NCBI GenBank assembly: GCA_025267735.1
Contig: CM046297.1
Coordinates: 27,616,011 to 27,680,010, forward strand
DNA length: 64,000 nt
Direction of reading: 5' to 3'
From: Mactra quadrangularis
Taxonomy: Eukaryota > Mollusca > Bivalvia > Venerida > Mactridae
Position 1 is the stretch's first letter. Each line of letters begins with the position of its first letter. Below, piece after piece: positions 46,131 to 57,799 of this stretch. A program made the position numbers and the translations under genes. Below the pieces are notes generated by a model, which saw nothing but the letters and a program-made list of their open reading frames with translations, had not been told where the DNA came from and made no database searches.

Positions 46131-46935
46131 ATACATCATGAAGTTCTTAACTTACGAACTGGCTGACTAAGCAAAACTTACATAATTCACTTAACAAGAA
46201 CATGTTCTCCTTCATTTAGTTTTATTATCCTTATTTTTTATGTCTTTTTCCTCTCTTCCTGATCCTTTCATTTCTTCCTTCTTCCTGGCAGCTGTTCTTC
46301 TACAGCTTGTTTGTATGAGGTAAATGTTTGTTTAACAGTAAAGCATAACGTAAGGAAGTGTTCTTTAACAACATTTTTAATGTCAAGGCGTTCCCTGGGT
46401 GTTCCTGATATAGAGGTTTAATGATGTTGATGATTATATAAAAAGACAGGATATATCAGAACTGTTAATGACTAAAACATTTGACTAATTAGACTCAGAT
46501 GAGATCAGGGTCATTTTTTACAAAATCTGTAGCAAAATGGCTGGTATCCCAAGGTATTGTCCGTTTTTTTCTCAACTGTCAAAGCTTGAATAATTTCACG
46601 GTCACTGAATGCATTGTTTTTGTACTGGCGGCCTAATCTTTATTAAAAATATCTTGACTAAAACTTATCATACGGCATAAGAAGCTTTACTCAATCATAA
46701 TACACACTTTCGGAAACTCATGGGTGTATTACGACAATAAATTCAACAAACGCAGTCACCGTGAAATTACTCATGTTTTGACAGTTGAGAAAAAACGAAC
46801 AATAGTGTTGTTTGTTACGCCACATGAACTAAAATCAGGGTTGAGTTCCACAGTATCGACCCCTGTTGTTAGATATACTAAACACTAAAACAATACTTGT
46901 ATTTTTGAAGTGGACAATAAAATGGTCGTTCAATT
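46131..46935. other. No recognised feature
   Basis: A diverged inverted pair surrounds 46540-46800: TTGTCCGTTTTTTTCTCAAC and GTTGAGAAAAAACGAACAAT. It may mark the edges of an element of about 250 bp. Confidence 0.4.
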
Positions 46936-47296
46936 AGGGACTTTAGTCAGTTGTCTTTCCTTGATAAAATCTGAAGCAATCCAATAGGTAAGTAGATCTT
47001 TACAGTTGGAATTCTCGGATTTTATCATTGAAGTCCTATGTAAGGATAACACACATTTCATCTAATATCTCTCTTGTTAATGAAAATATTAACAGAAGTG
47101 ATGAAATTTAGATTGTTCTTTTTCCTAAAAATACTTTGCTTGAATTTCAAACAAATTAAACGTTTTACAAAAAAGTTATTGAAGATTAATTTTGGCGTAT
47201 TGACATTGAAAAGAAAGGGTAAAATCCGAGTAATTCAACTAATTGGACCTACCTATTTGAAGAGTATACAAGGGGAAATAACTGACTTAGGTCCCT
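46936..47296. mobile_element. MITE M1, copy 2 (361 bp)
   Basis: Inverted relative to copy 1 (3940-4269). Left end AGGGACTTTAGTCAGTTGTC, right end AACTGACTTAGGTCCCT. Subterminal matches include TAAAATCTGAA.CAATCCAA and GAGTATACAAGGGGAAATAA. A 78-codon open frame inside is shared in part with copy 1, but it runs out through the TIR and is a by-product. Confidence 0.75.
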
Positions 47297-48750
47297 TATT
47301 TAAGATTTAAATTGTAATGTAACTAATGAAAAGCTTTTATGTCGAGTAAATAGTGAATATAACGTATTCCATGTTAAATGATACATTTCGTGGTCAAATA
47401 ATACGGTGTTCGTACCCTGAAAAATTCAAATATCGTTCTGACCTGACAAGGTATGTATAAGATGCTTCAAACAAAAACACAACGTATACATACCATTAGA
47501 ATTAAATTGTTTTGTAAGTGTAATATCAATATCTTCAAGAGTCAAGACGTAATCACTATTTCCAATAAACCGACATTGTTAAAACCAACATTCTAAGTTG
47601 AAGCTTTCCCTCAGCTGTTTAATACACTCAATGATTTATGTTGCTAAATATTCTAAAAAAACAGTGAGGTTAATTGCTGAAATCTTGCTCAATAATTTCA
47701 TAATTGTACGTATGATAAACCAGTGGCGTTGTGGTTTCGAGTTAATGAGTGCCTTTGTTACATACGAGTACGTCTTTGTACTTAACTATCCATAAATTCA
47801 AGCCTTTTGAGGAAATGTTTTTTTCTAAACAAAAAAAAACGAAACGGATAGCCATCGGAATAAGATCTGCAATTGTTAAATTCTTCTTAATGCAGCCCCT
47901 CCCCCTGCAAAAATTACAAAAAATGCTTCTAAGGTAACGCTATTCATATTTGCCTAATAACAAATTGAAAGGAACAAAAAGTCATTGGAGCAAATTCTTA
48001 ATTGTTACAATACCATACACATGTCTTTGGTTTTTGGATTAACTATTTAATATTTACCAAGAATATATCAACAAGAAACAGAGAATTCTGAGCAAATTAG
48101 TGAATAACACAACCTGCATTTATTACTTTTTATGTATAGTTATGGTTAAAGCCATGCTGCATGAATAAGCATTTATCATTGTAACATTGCTTGCGGTATG
48201 CATTATATTTATAACTTTTTCTCAATCTTTTATTTGTCTAAGAAACTATGGAAAGCATTGCACATGTAAAATTGCACGTGTGTCTATGGTATTTGCAATA
48301 AAACAACAATGATACGGTTAATTTGTATAACAAAATCTTTATCAAATAAACTGTTAGATAAAGTTTATCTTTTTACGAGGCTTTAAAATAAAACAACGTG
48401 TGGAGACAGATTAAAATAGTTCTATGATTATTGCGGATTCTATGCTTCAAGCAAGGTTTGTCTCTCTGAAACGGGTTATATACATAGTACATAGTTCTGA
48501 AGCTTTGGTACGAACATTTCTTTTGTTTCACTGATAACAGGCTTGTGATTGCATAATTTGGCATTATACTTTATACAAGTATCAACGTAATACGTGTCTT
48601 TGGTGCAGTTGTCTACGCGCAAGATTTTGAAATAATTATTCAGATGGAGCCCCTGGTTTTAAATCAACTCGAGCTTGTTATACATATACCCTGTCATGTT
48701 AAAGTCGACTATTACTCCATTTATATGGTATATTGAGAAGAAGACTGTCT
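47297..48750. other. No recognised gene
   Basis: AT-rich with short chance open frames only. Confidence 0.4.
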
Positions 48751-48751
48751 T

Positions 48752-48858
48752 GTAGTGGGTTTGCGAGTACAAGTTATAGACAAAGGTTCTGGAAAGCTAG
48801 ACAAACTAAGGTGGCTTCCGTAAAATGACCAAACTTTAATTAACATGGCATTCAACGC
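48752..48858 (+). repeat. SINE family B body (B5)
   Basis: GCGAGTACAAGTTATAGACA, AAGGTTCTGGAAAGCTAG, CCGTAAAATGACC and a GCATTCAACGCAATAG end correspond to the family B body. No head. Confidence 0.55.
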
Positions 48859-48909
48859 AATAGAAAGACTACCAACGACTTACAACTAATCCATTTACAT
48901 ATAAAACAA

Positions 48910-49190
48910 TGATTATCATCATCATCATCATCCAGTTTAGTTTAAACAGGCCGTTGATTATTCCTTTGGCAAGGTTGAGGCCTGTCTGTCTCGACTGGAG
49001 TGAGGATTCCACTCCATGATTGGAGGTCTTGAGGGCTGGTGCCATCCATTTTCTGTACCAGCCGATCACGCTAAACCAGGTCTTCCCAGGTTAGCTTTGG
49101 TCTGCCTCTGTCCCGATGTGCCATAACATTTAAGTCTCTGACTTGGGTGATCCGGCTTGTGCTACCTTCTACGTGGCCAAAATCTTAAGT
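48910..49190 (-). pseudogene. LINE 3' end: reverse-transcriptase C-terminus and (GAT)n tail
   Basis: Minus strand, one frame without indel: FGHVE (near 49182-49168), then about 20 residues, then DRGRPKLTWEDLV ending at a stop (49071-49073). The FGHVE...GRPK..W..LV arrangement is typical of the extreme C-terminus of LINE polyproteins. Downstream lie about 140 bases of 3' sequence and a GATGATGATGATGATGATAA tail, the simple-repeat ending used by several LINE clades. The rest of the element is absent, so this is a 5'-truncated dead insertion. The clade is not determined. Confidence 0.55.
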
Positions 49191-49339
49191 TGGATGTAAT
49201 GCAGCGCTATGATTCTGATTGAAGTACCGAAGTAGACAAGACGTTTAAGAGTGAATCAATTGGTTTTTTTCTTTCGTGAAGTCACCATGTCATGAGAGTG
49301 TTACTTAAGTATCAGACATTTTTTGGACAGCTGGGGCAT

Positions 49340-49690
49340 TGTGATCCATGTACCTATTGGTCTGGACACAGTTCGACCTGGTTCTAGAGAGTTTTATTCA
49401 CGCATGATATATACGTGAGGGTAAAAGTCGAACTTGGATCAAAATGTACCCCCGTTTTAGGCCAAATTTGGCCCCAGGGCATCCCCATAAACGTGTTCAT
49501 AGGGAATTAGGGCGTACACAGCGTTTATCGCAATAATCGACTAGTTACGGGTAATAAGGTACACAGCGACCTCCCTGACTTTCGGAAGTGGTTCCTCTAG
49601 GGGTTGCGGCCCATTTCCCCATTAGTCTGGACCAGACGAATGGCCTGAGGGACATTTCGACCTGGTTCCAGAGAAAAGACAGTTCGCCAT
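49340..49690. repeat. Segment bounded by TTCGACCTGGTT direct repeats
   Basis: AGTTCGACCTGGTTCTAGAG (49369) and ATTTCGACCTGGTTCCAGAG (49653), each with a nearby GTCTGGAC word, bracket about 280 bp that is less AT-rich than its surroundings. The region is bordered by the 996-bp tandem repeat. Nature unknown. Confidence 0.45.
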
Positions 49691-49724
49691 CTTTCGAAGT
49701 CTGTCTTTGATAGCGTTGCATATA

Positions 49725-52690
49725 ATAATTATGAAATTAAGGATGTTCAAATGCATTTCAATTACGTTAAAATCTTTATTCATTATATCGTGCCAAATTC
49801 ATTACATAACTATTCCCAAGAAAAAATAATTCAAAACTTATAACCATAGTTATAATTTCCTGACTTAGATTTATTTTGTAAAATTATAGCATTTAAATGT
49901 AGGTTATAAAATAACACAAGTGATGATGATATTTAATTTTAATTGTTGCATCTTTTTATGAGATATTATAAAGTATATGCTTATGCAAATGCAATTCAAA
50001 ATTTTTCAATGCGCTATATTTATTACATAAATCTGCAAAAAAACCTATTATGATAAGTACAATTACCTTACCGGATTTATTACGTGAAATTATAGCATTT
50101 AAATATAGGTTTTAAAATAACCCAAATGTTGATGATAGTGTAAATTGTTTAAAATGCACATTAGTTGAATATCATATTCTTCAATAATAATGATAATAAA
50201 CGTCTAATATTAACAATACACTCTGTAATTATATAATCCAAACAGCTGCTGTAGATTTCTGAACTTCTTGATGTGTGAGAAAATAGAGATAGGTGTTTAT
50301 AACTTGTTAGGAATATAAAACATACTTGTGCTGGTTGCTGGTTGCAATTATGTGCCGACTAGAATAGCAGAGATGTTCGTTAAAACTTTGTTGACTAAAA
50401 TAGAAAATGTTTATTTTAACTTTGCTAGATTTTTTTATACATATTTATTGTTTTTTGTGTGTGCAGGTTGTTTTAATTGGCGTTTGTGTGAGTTTTGAAA
50501 TTTCTTTTCGTTTGTTCTTACATGACAAACGTTTATTTGTGAATTTATTTGAATCATATTCGCGAGTCGCTTTGTAACAAGAGTGTTGTATTCGTAATAG
50601 AAACTTAATGGACACCTTTGAGAAAGAGGCAGTTATGCATTTTCAAAATTTCTATTCAATTATGTTGAATATTTGTTAAATGTGCTAAAATACTAAAATT
50701 AGGGGGGTTATAATGTAAAAATGCAATAATAAAACGTACGAAGTATTTATTTGCATTTAAGTGTACCTAATTTATTACATAACTTTACCCAATAAAAATT
50801 TCAAAACTCATTACCATTATTGTAATTGACTAACTAGATTTATTACGTAAAATTATAGTACTTAAATACAGGTTTGATAATAACACAAATGTTGATGATA
50901 TATAATTTTGATTGTTGCATCTTTTTATGAGATATTATAAATTTTATATAATTATGTGCATATGACTTTGAATGCAATTCAAATTTAAATTTGTTGTTTT
51001 TCTTTTCATAGCTCTTTATTTATTACATAACTCTGCAAAAAACTTATTATCGTACAATTACCTTACCGGATTTATTACGTGAAGTTATAGCATTTAAATA
51101 TAGGTTTTAAAATAACCCAAATGTTGCTTATAGTGTAAATTGTTTAAAATGCACATTAGTTGAATATCATATTCTTCAATAATAATGATAATAAACGTCT
51201 AATATTAACAATACACTCTATAATTATATAATCCAAACAGCTGCTGTAGATTTCTGAACTTCTTGATGTGTGAGAAAATAGAGATAGGTGTTTATAACTT
51301 GTTAGGAATATAAAAACATACTTGTGCTTGTTGCTGGTTGCAATTATGTGTTGACTAGAAAAGCAGAGATGTTAGTTAAAACTTCGCTGACTCAAAAAAG
51401 AAAAAGTCCATTTTAAATTTTAAAAACTAGCTTTTTTACATATTGATTGTTTTTGGTGTGTACAGGTTGTTTAAATTGGCGTTTTTGTGCGCTTTGAGAT
51501 TTGTTCTTACATGACAAAAGTTTATTCGTGAATCTGCTTGAATCATATTCGCGTAATGACTTAGTAACAAGAGTGTTGTATTAGTAATAAAAAATTAATT
51601 TGCACCTTTTAAGACAAAGGCAGTTGAACATCTTTTTTAAATTTCTATTCAATTATGTTGCATTTTTGTTAAATGCGCTAAAATAATAAAATTAAGGATA
51701 TTACAATGTAAAAATGCAATCATAAAACGTACGAAGTATTTATTTGCATTTTATTGTACCTAATTTATTACATAACTTTACCCAATAAAAATTCAAAACT
51801 CATTACCATTATTGTAATTGACTAACTAGATTTATTACGTAAAATTATAGTACTTAAATACAGGTTTGATAATAACACAAATGTTGATGATATATAATTT
51901 TGATTGTTGCATCTTTTTATGAGATATTATAAATTTTATATAATTATGTGCATATGACTTTGAATGCAATTCAAATTTAAATTTGTTGTTTTTCTTTTCA
52001 TAGCTCTTTATTTATTACATAACTCTGCAAAAAACCTATTATGATAAGTACAATTACCTTACCGGATTTATTACGTGAAGTTATAGCATTTAAATATAGG
52101 TTTTAAAATAACCCAAATGTTGCTTATAGTGTAAATTGTTTAAAATACACATTAGTTGAATATCATATTCTTCGATAATAATGATAATAAACGTCTAATA
52201 TTAACAATACACTCTATAATTATATAATCCAAACAGCTGCTGTAGATTTCTGAACTTCTTGATGTGTGAGAAAATAGAGATAGGCGTTTATAACTTGTTA
52301 GGAATATAAAACATACTTGTGCTGTTTTGCTGGTTGCAATTATGTGTTGACTAGAATAGCAGAGATATTCGTTAAAACTTTGCTGACTCAAAAAAGAAAA
52401 TGTCCATTTCAACTTTGCCAGCTTTTTTGATACATATTGATTGTTTTTTGTGTGTGCAGGTTGTTTTACTTCGCGTTTTTGTGAGATTTGTTATTGATTG
52501 TTCTTACATACTTGTGCTGTTTGCTGGTTGCAATTATGTGCTGACTAGAAAAGATCTTGCTCCTTTTAATTTTACTAGCTATGCTTTCCGATATAAGCTG
52601 AATCGTTGTTGAGAACAGGCAGTCTGTTTGCATTTGATGTTCGTGTGAGGTTTGTGATTTGTAATTGTTCGTTCTGACAAGAAACTTTTG
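49725..52690 (+). repeat. Three tandem units of about 996 bp
   Basis: The marker CCTTACCGGATTTATTACGT recurs at 50066, 51061 and 52057, giving spacings of 995 and 996. Units 2 and 3 are nearly identical over most of their length; the first begins partway, and the third is rearranged after 52480, with a local duplication of ACATACTTGTGCTG...GCTGGTTGCAATTATGTG (52310 and 52508). Each unit also contains an internal duplication: TTTATTACGTAAAATTATAG and TTTATTACGTGAAATTATAG, each followed by ATTTAAAT..AGGTTT and AAATGTTG. No conserved open frame. A satellite-like or recent segmental tandem duplication. Confidence 0.9.
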
Positions 52691-53248
52691 GGACAAGTGT
52701 AAGGTTAGTGTACCCTAGAACCTAGTTTAACCCCCTAGTGGCGATTATTTTGCCACTGTCCGTTTAGAGGCGGAATAATTTCTTGTTCTTGTTTTCCACA
52801 ATTGTTTGTGTCCTCAATTTTACGTCAAAAAGTTTAAAAATCTAAAGAAAAATCGCCCTCTTTGCTATTTAGCTGAGTGGAAGGTCTGTGTCACTGACTA
52901 AATTGCTGTTTTTGATACATTTTTCGTCCTCTTTTTGCTCTTTTTGATATGTGTATGTATATTGTAAGTGGTATTTTATATATGGAACAAACTATAAGAA
53001 ATAAAACACACCTTTAAACTAAGTTGACTTTTGTATATTGTACTAAATTCAATGAAGACAGTATGTCTTTTTAGCTAGAATTTTTGAAATAACTTAATTT
53101 GATAAATTCTAAAATTGTTTCATGAAAAGCATGTTTTGTATTGGCATGTACATCATTTAACTGATTCAAACCAATGTCTTTGTCATTCAACATTTATTTC
53201 ATGTGTACATTATACATAGTATATCTTGAATGCCAAGAAAACACGCTT
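52691..53248. other. No recognised feature
   Basis: AT-rich with no matched repeat or exon. Confidence 0.4.
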
Positions 53249-53264
53249 TTATATTTAACTAACT
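53249..53264 (+). repeat. Left TSD of SINE A4
   Basis: TTATATTTAACTAACT, repeated exactly at 53526-53541. Confidence 0.88.
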
Positions 53265-53525
53265 TTTTATTTGTTTTAACGCCGTACATGTAGCAACACA
53301 TTGTATAGAGCATATAACGGCGGTCAGTCAAACTACTCACTCTTCCTGGAAAGGCTAAATCTCCGGATTTAGCTGTTAACCAACTACTAAGCGCACACTT
53401 TCGTCAGTGACTGACAACTGCCCTACATAATTTAAAACCACTGGTAGGAGGGAGAATGACCGTAGAAATAATTTCATGACCAAGCTCCACGAAAGTATGC
53501 CCCCGGGAATTGAACCCACGACCCC
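53265..53525 (-). mobile_element. SINE family A, 5' truncated insertion (A4)
   Basis: On the minus strand it begins inside the head at GGGGTCGTGGGTTCAATTCC (only the box B side is kept) and continues through the full body to GGCGTTAAAACAAATAAAAA. The perfect 16-bp duplication lies exactly at the truncation point, so the copy was inserted already truncated. It lacks box A and cannot be self-transcribed. Confidence 0.88.
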
Positions 53526-53541
53526 TTATATTTAACTAACT
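53526..53541 (+). repeat. Right TSD of SINE A4
   Basis: Exact copy of 53249-53264. Confidence 0.88.
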
Positions 53542-54513
53542 AAACTATTAAATGGTATGATGTTTCGTTTCTTAATAATGCTTTTGAATGGAGCAGGCTA
53601 GGTTTAATAGTCACAATGTTTACATAAACAAGTTGTACATCGTATAATGCTTTCTGTTGAATGTGATATTATAATAAAAACTTATAGGAGTATAAACGTC
53701 ATATACGATATGACATCATGATAGATTCTGACATGATGTCATGTGATTATTATATTTGTTAACTAGCAAATACTTACGCTCATAATGTCATCTCTCGTTT
53801 CTATCAAATCTAGTGTATGGAATAGCGGACTATAATGTAGATTTAGTGCAGTAGACTGATTTTAGTGAGAATGCTGGCAAGGATTGCAGTCTACTATTAT
53901 TTACACAATAATGATCAAAGCGCTGAAAGCACTGAATATAGAAAACATGCATATGGAAACAAACAAGTATTGAATTATAATGCTCGTACTTAGATTCTAT
54001 ATCTGTGGATAGTGAAATAAATCAAAGCGCTAAAAGCACTAAATTTGTTACGGTTTGATAGGTTTTTTGTGAATTTATGTTTCCTAGTCTGCTTTGGGTC
54101 CCATTATTGCTTATTTTATGGTGTGTGTATGTAATCAATAATAATACACTTGTAGGACAATTACCATATATGTCTGTAGTCAAATGAATAATAAGATAAT
54201 GTGACTATGCTATAACAATTTCTAAGTTTCGAGCCTAATCGCGATACTTCAAGAAAATTATATTTTTTATGAAATAAAACAAAAAAAACCCTTTAAAATG
54301 TCACTTTAGGGGCTCCGTAAATACGTATTTTATATCATACTGTATTCGTTCATCTGTTTACCCGTACATCCGTAAACAAACTTATATATTTGCAACATTT
54401 TATTGCTGTTATGGCTTTATATTTTATAATGTATCGTTAGTTACTCATGCTTACGCTTAAGAAATAAAAAGCATAACATTGTGGCAATGAAATGGAATAC
54501 TCGTATTAATTGT
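53542..54513. other. No recognised feature
   Basis: AT-rich; ATCAAAGCGCT(G/A)AAAGCACT occurs twice (53916 and 54022) as a short direct repeat about 106 bases apart. Confidence 0.4.
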
Positions 54514-55069
54514 CAGAAATATGGTGGCTGATTTATGCCATGTCGCATTGTTGTCCCGCGGGGCGCCACACGAAAACACGAAAGTACGACAAAATGGTCT
54601 TTTTGTCGTATCATCGTCCCGCGAGGCGCCATGCAAAAACACAATCATACGACATTTTAATCATTTGTCGTGTTTTCGCCTGAGGAAGCACAAAGAAACA
54701 ATGTATTTTACTACAAAACTTTTACAAAGGTACGACACATTTTTGTGTCGGGTTTTTGTCATAATTTTGTCGCATCTTTGTGTTTTCGTCTCACAACCCG
54801 CGGGACGATGATACGACAAACAGACATTTGTCGTATGATTGTGTTTTCGTGTGGCGCCTCGCGGAACTAAGATACGACAGAGTAGATCTGTCGTATAATT
54901 GTATTTTCGCTCTTTCGCCTTCCGCTCACACATGCGTACATCTTCAATTTTCTTCTGCGCGTGTGTGAGAGGAAGGCGAAAGAGCGAAAATACAATCTTG
55001 CGACAGATGAATCTGTATCTGACATGACATGGCAATGCGACATGGCATAAATCAGCCACCATACAGAAA
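54514..55069. mobile_element. Nested foldback element with perfect 31-bp TIRs (544 bp)
   Basis: TIRs 54520-54550 and 55033-55063 are exact reverse complements (TATGGTGGCTGATTTATGCC and 11 more bases). CAGAAA flanks both sides (54514-54519, 55064-55069), a plausible 6-bp target duplication. Inside are further inverted pairs: GTCGTATCATCGTCCCGCG at 54605-54623 against 54799-54817 (perfect), and a 34-base pair at 54898-54931 against 54963-54996 with one mismatch. GGCGCC-bearing words recur in both directions. Many open frames on both strands cross it and are consequences of the symmetry. No transposase; superfamily uncertain. Confidence 0.88.
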
Positions 55070-55708
55070 TAAGTTTACGATAATATCTTAATTTCAAATT
55101 TGCTGAAACACGATCTTGAAGGGGGAAATAACTTACGAGTGTTAAATTAATCCGTCCGTTTATGGACATGTTTTTGCACTTTTCAGATAAATAGTATCAA
55201 GTCAAGGGTAGGGTAAGAATAGTAAATTTTCATTTTTCAATTAGATTTTCACCGTGAAAAATTACAGTGTCAAAAACGAAATGAGCTTATCTCATTTTCA
55301 CAACCGACATTGTGTGTTGGCTGTGTTAGAGGTCTGTGTTTTTTTATTGTTGCTGTTTCTTTTATGTTTTAGACTCCTTTTAGTTTATGTAAATAAAAAT
55401 ATTTGATTTGACTTTCTGCTGAGTAAGTTGACTAAATGTCGCAATGCAATGACTGCATGTTCCACTGCATAGAAGTCATAAAAAATAAAATTATGTCTAT
55501 ACCATGAATACAAGCTAAACTAACGTAAAACTATCCAACTTTTACAACTTCATCAAAATTGTACTAGTCGTATTTTTTAGATATTTTTTCATGATTTTTA
55601 CATAAAGATTGTTATCAATATTTATTACGAGAACATTTCAGAGTGTTAAAGATGTATTAATGTCCATAGATTACAATCTAGAATGAATGAATGTTTTATA
55701 TAGGTTAT
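55070..55708. other. No recognised feature
   Basis: AT-rich interval with no matched repeat. Confidence 0.4.
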
Positions 55709-56107
55709 AAAAATGTCCAATTTGATTAAAACCCGACCTAAAATTTTTCGCTCGCTTATTTAGATCCGGCCGTTTTCTTACGAGGGTTACGTTCAGGGGA
55801 CCTTTTCTCATTATAATATTCATGACGCAATCATTATGTTTTGTACCTTGTTTACATCGTTTACGTCACGCAATTTGAAATAAGCCGTCCAATTGTAATA
55901 ACCGCTGTCAAGTTAGCTCGCAAACCTTAGTCTAAAAATAGAAATTATAAAGTCAAAATGCTATTAATAGTATTTCGTTTAGACGAAAGCTACGCATTGA
56001 TTGGTCGACATAAAGGTCATCTCGACGTGACCCTCCATGCAAACATCAGAGATCCTGTACGACAACGCTCTACATGATATCTGTTTACGGAGATTGAAAA
56101 AAAATGT
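55709..56107 (-). mobile_element. hAT-like MITE family H, copy 4
   Basis: Element about 55717-56096, inverted relative to copies 1 and 2. Left end CCAATTTGATTAAAACCCGA, right end TTTACGGAGATTG. AAAAATGT precedes it and recurs at 56100-56107 after a few extra A, which fits an 8-bp duplication followed by A-run slippage. The interior is collinear with the other copies. Confidence 0.8.
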
Positions 56108-56980
56108 CAAAAATGCTTACAAATAAGATCAACGATGAGTAATATCTTTGCTAATGATGACCAAATATGGAAAAGTGCTTTACGCAGTACTTCAACATTT
56201 TTAGTATTATTGGAGTTGGTCGTCTTTCTCTGGTTTTTTTAGTTTGTCTCGGTCTTACACACAATCGTTTCAGTGACCACACACCCTCGCCAGTAACTTA
56301 AGTTTGTCTTAAACACAGGCAAAGGCTTGAGCCCAAATTGGCCGAAAAAAGTATATTAAGACTAAACTCCACGAGAGCAAAGTTACATATTGTAGCGCGA
56401 TGGGTATTGTTTCGTGAAGTTTTGTCATTTGTATGCTTCTTTATAAAGAATGCTTTTAACAACCGTACGCTAAACAGTGCTTCGTATTTATATCCGTACA
56501 TTGTACTTATGGCAGGACATACATGATTTACAGTAATTAATGGCGCCATGTCATACTCTCCTACGAACGGTCTGTAGTAATGTTAAAATATCCCTAGTAT
56601 ATGGAATAAGTCTTGACTTGTTATGAATACGAGTTTTCAACGAAGATCGATAAAATCTTTCAGGTGCAAATATGGTCATAAATTACTGACAAAACGATGA
56701 CAAATCACCATTGTATTTCAAAACGAGCTAACTGAACCTACCTCCTACTGAGTACAGTCGACAATACCTATTTCCATAGCAACCAAGTGGTCTTATGTTC
56801 ATAAAAGTATTTCTTGGAAATGATGTTGACGTCTATTTTCACCTCTATGATATTCTTCATGCGTTGGTGACTCAAATTACCTTTTAAAAACTATACACCT
56901 TTGCAGAAGGAGGGACATTAACAATCTCTGGATACGGTGCTTGCGTCTGTCAGTAAAATTAATTTTCAATGTAAGAGCCG
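56108..56980. other. No recognised gene
   Basis: Opposing open frames at 56298-56549 mirror each other and have no motif. Confidence 0.35.
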
Positions 56981-56982
56981 TG

Positions 56983-57290
56983 GTCCAGTAGTATAACGCG
57001 CGCTTAGGGATCGTGTTTGAACCCCACATAGGGCATTGCTTATCTTCTTGAGTAAGAAGTTAATATGTGATTGTTTCACTTCATCCAGTTGTTCATGTTA
57101 AATGGGTACCTGTACCTGCGCAAGTGTGCCAATATGTCGCAGCGCTAGGAGAAAAACAACGAACTCCTCAGGGTGATTGATAAATAGATACCAGTAGCCC
57201 AATGACCAGGGGATAACTGTAAAATCAGTGAACTTGAATCTAAGCATAAAACTGAGACTATAAAATGTACTAACGATGTAAATTGACCAT
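56983..57290 (+). mobile_element. SINE family C (C2)
   Basis: A tRNA-like head (GAGCCGTGGTCCAGTAGTAT, box B GTTTGAACCCC) is followed by a body with TTCACTTCATCCAG, AAATGGGTACCTG, CTCCTCAGGGTGATTGATAA, and a 3' end of GTGAACTTGAATCTAAGCAT, AAAACTGAGACTATAAAATG. It is longer at the 3' end than C1 (16686), showing that C1 is truncated. No clear target duplication. Confidence 0.75.
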
Positions 57291-57756
57291 ACCGTTAATG
57301 TCATTCGACTAAAACTTTACTAATGTTACTGGAATTTACGGTTGACTTTTTTATTCCCATAAAACTGCGTACTGTACCTTTAAAAGGTCAGGCATTAACA
57401 TATATAAAGTCATAATAATAGGTATATAGAAGACACATGTATGATTTATTCCCTGATTATAACACATTAAACAGATTGTTATCACACGTACAATGTGAGT
57501 TTATTTCATATTTGTCACACTTTAGTGTTAAATTCTGAATTAAATTAACTTATACGTTCATGATATATAATGGTACATTCTGCCGTAAATATCATATCAT
57601 TTATAATTTGATATATTTAAAGTAAAATAAAAAAGCGAAGAGGAGAGGTAAGAAGAAAGGCCGGGAGGGATTATCTATGGTCGGCAGGAGGCGTGGGATG
57701 AGTTTGGGGGGATTTGAAGAAAACAGTGGATGCGGAGTAAAAAAAGTTTTGATTTA

Positions 57757-57798
57757 TTTTGTTCTGTTAGGTTTAACGCCGTACCAACACATTGTATA
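57757..57798 (-). repeat. SINE family A 3'-end fragment
   Basis: On the minus strand: TATACAATGTGTTGGTACGG, CGTTAAACCTAACAGAAC, the last 40 or so bases of family A. The rest is absent. Confidence 0.6.
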
Positions 57799-57799
57799 T

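Noticed and set aside
54457..55169. Seven or more open frames on both strands
   Set aside because: They arise from the palindromic foldback element; mirror-image frames on opposite strands are expected.
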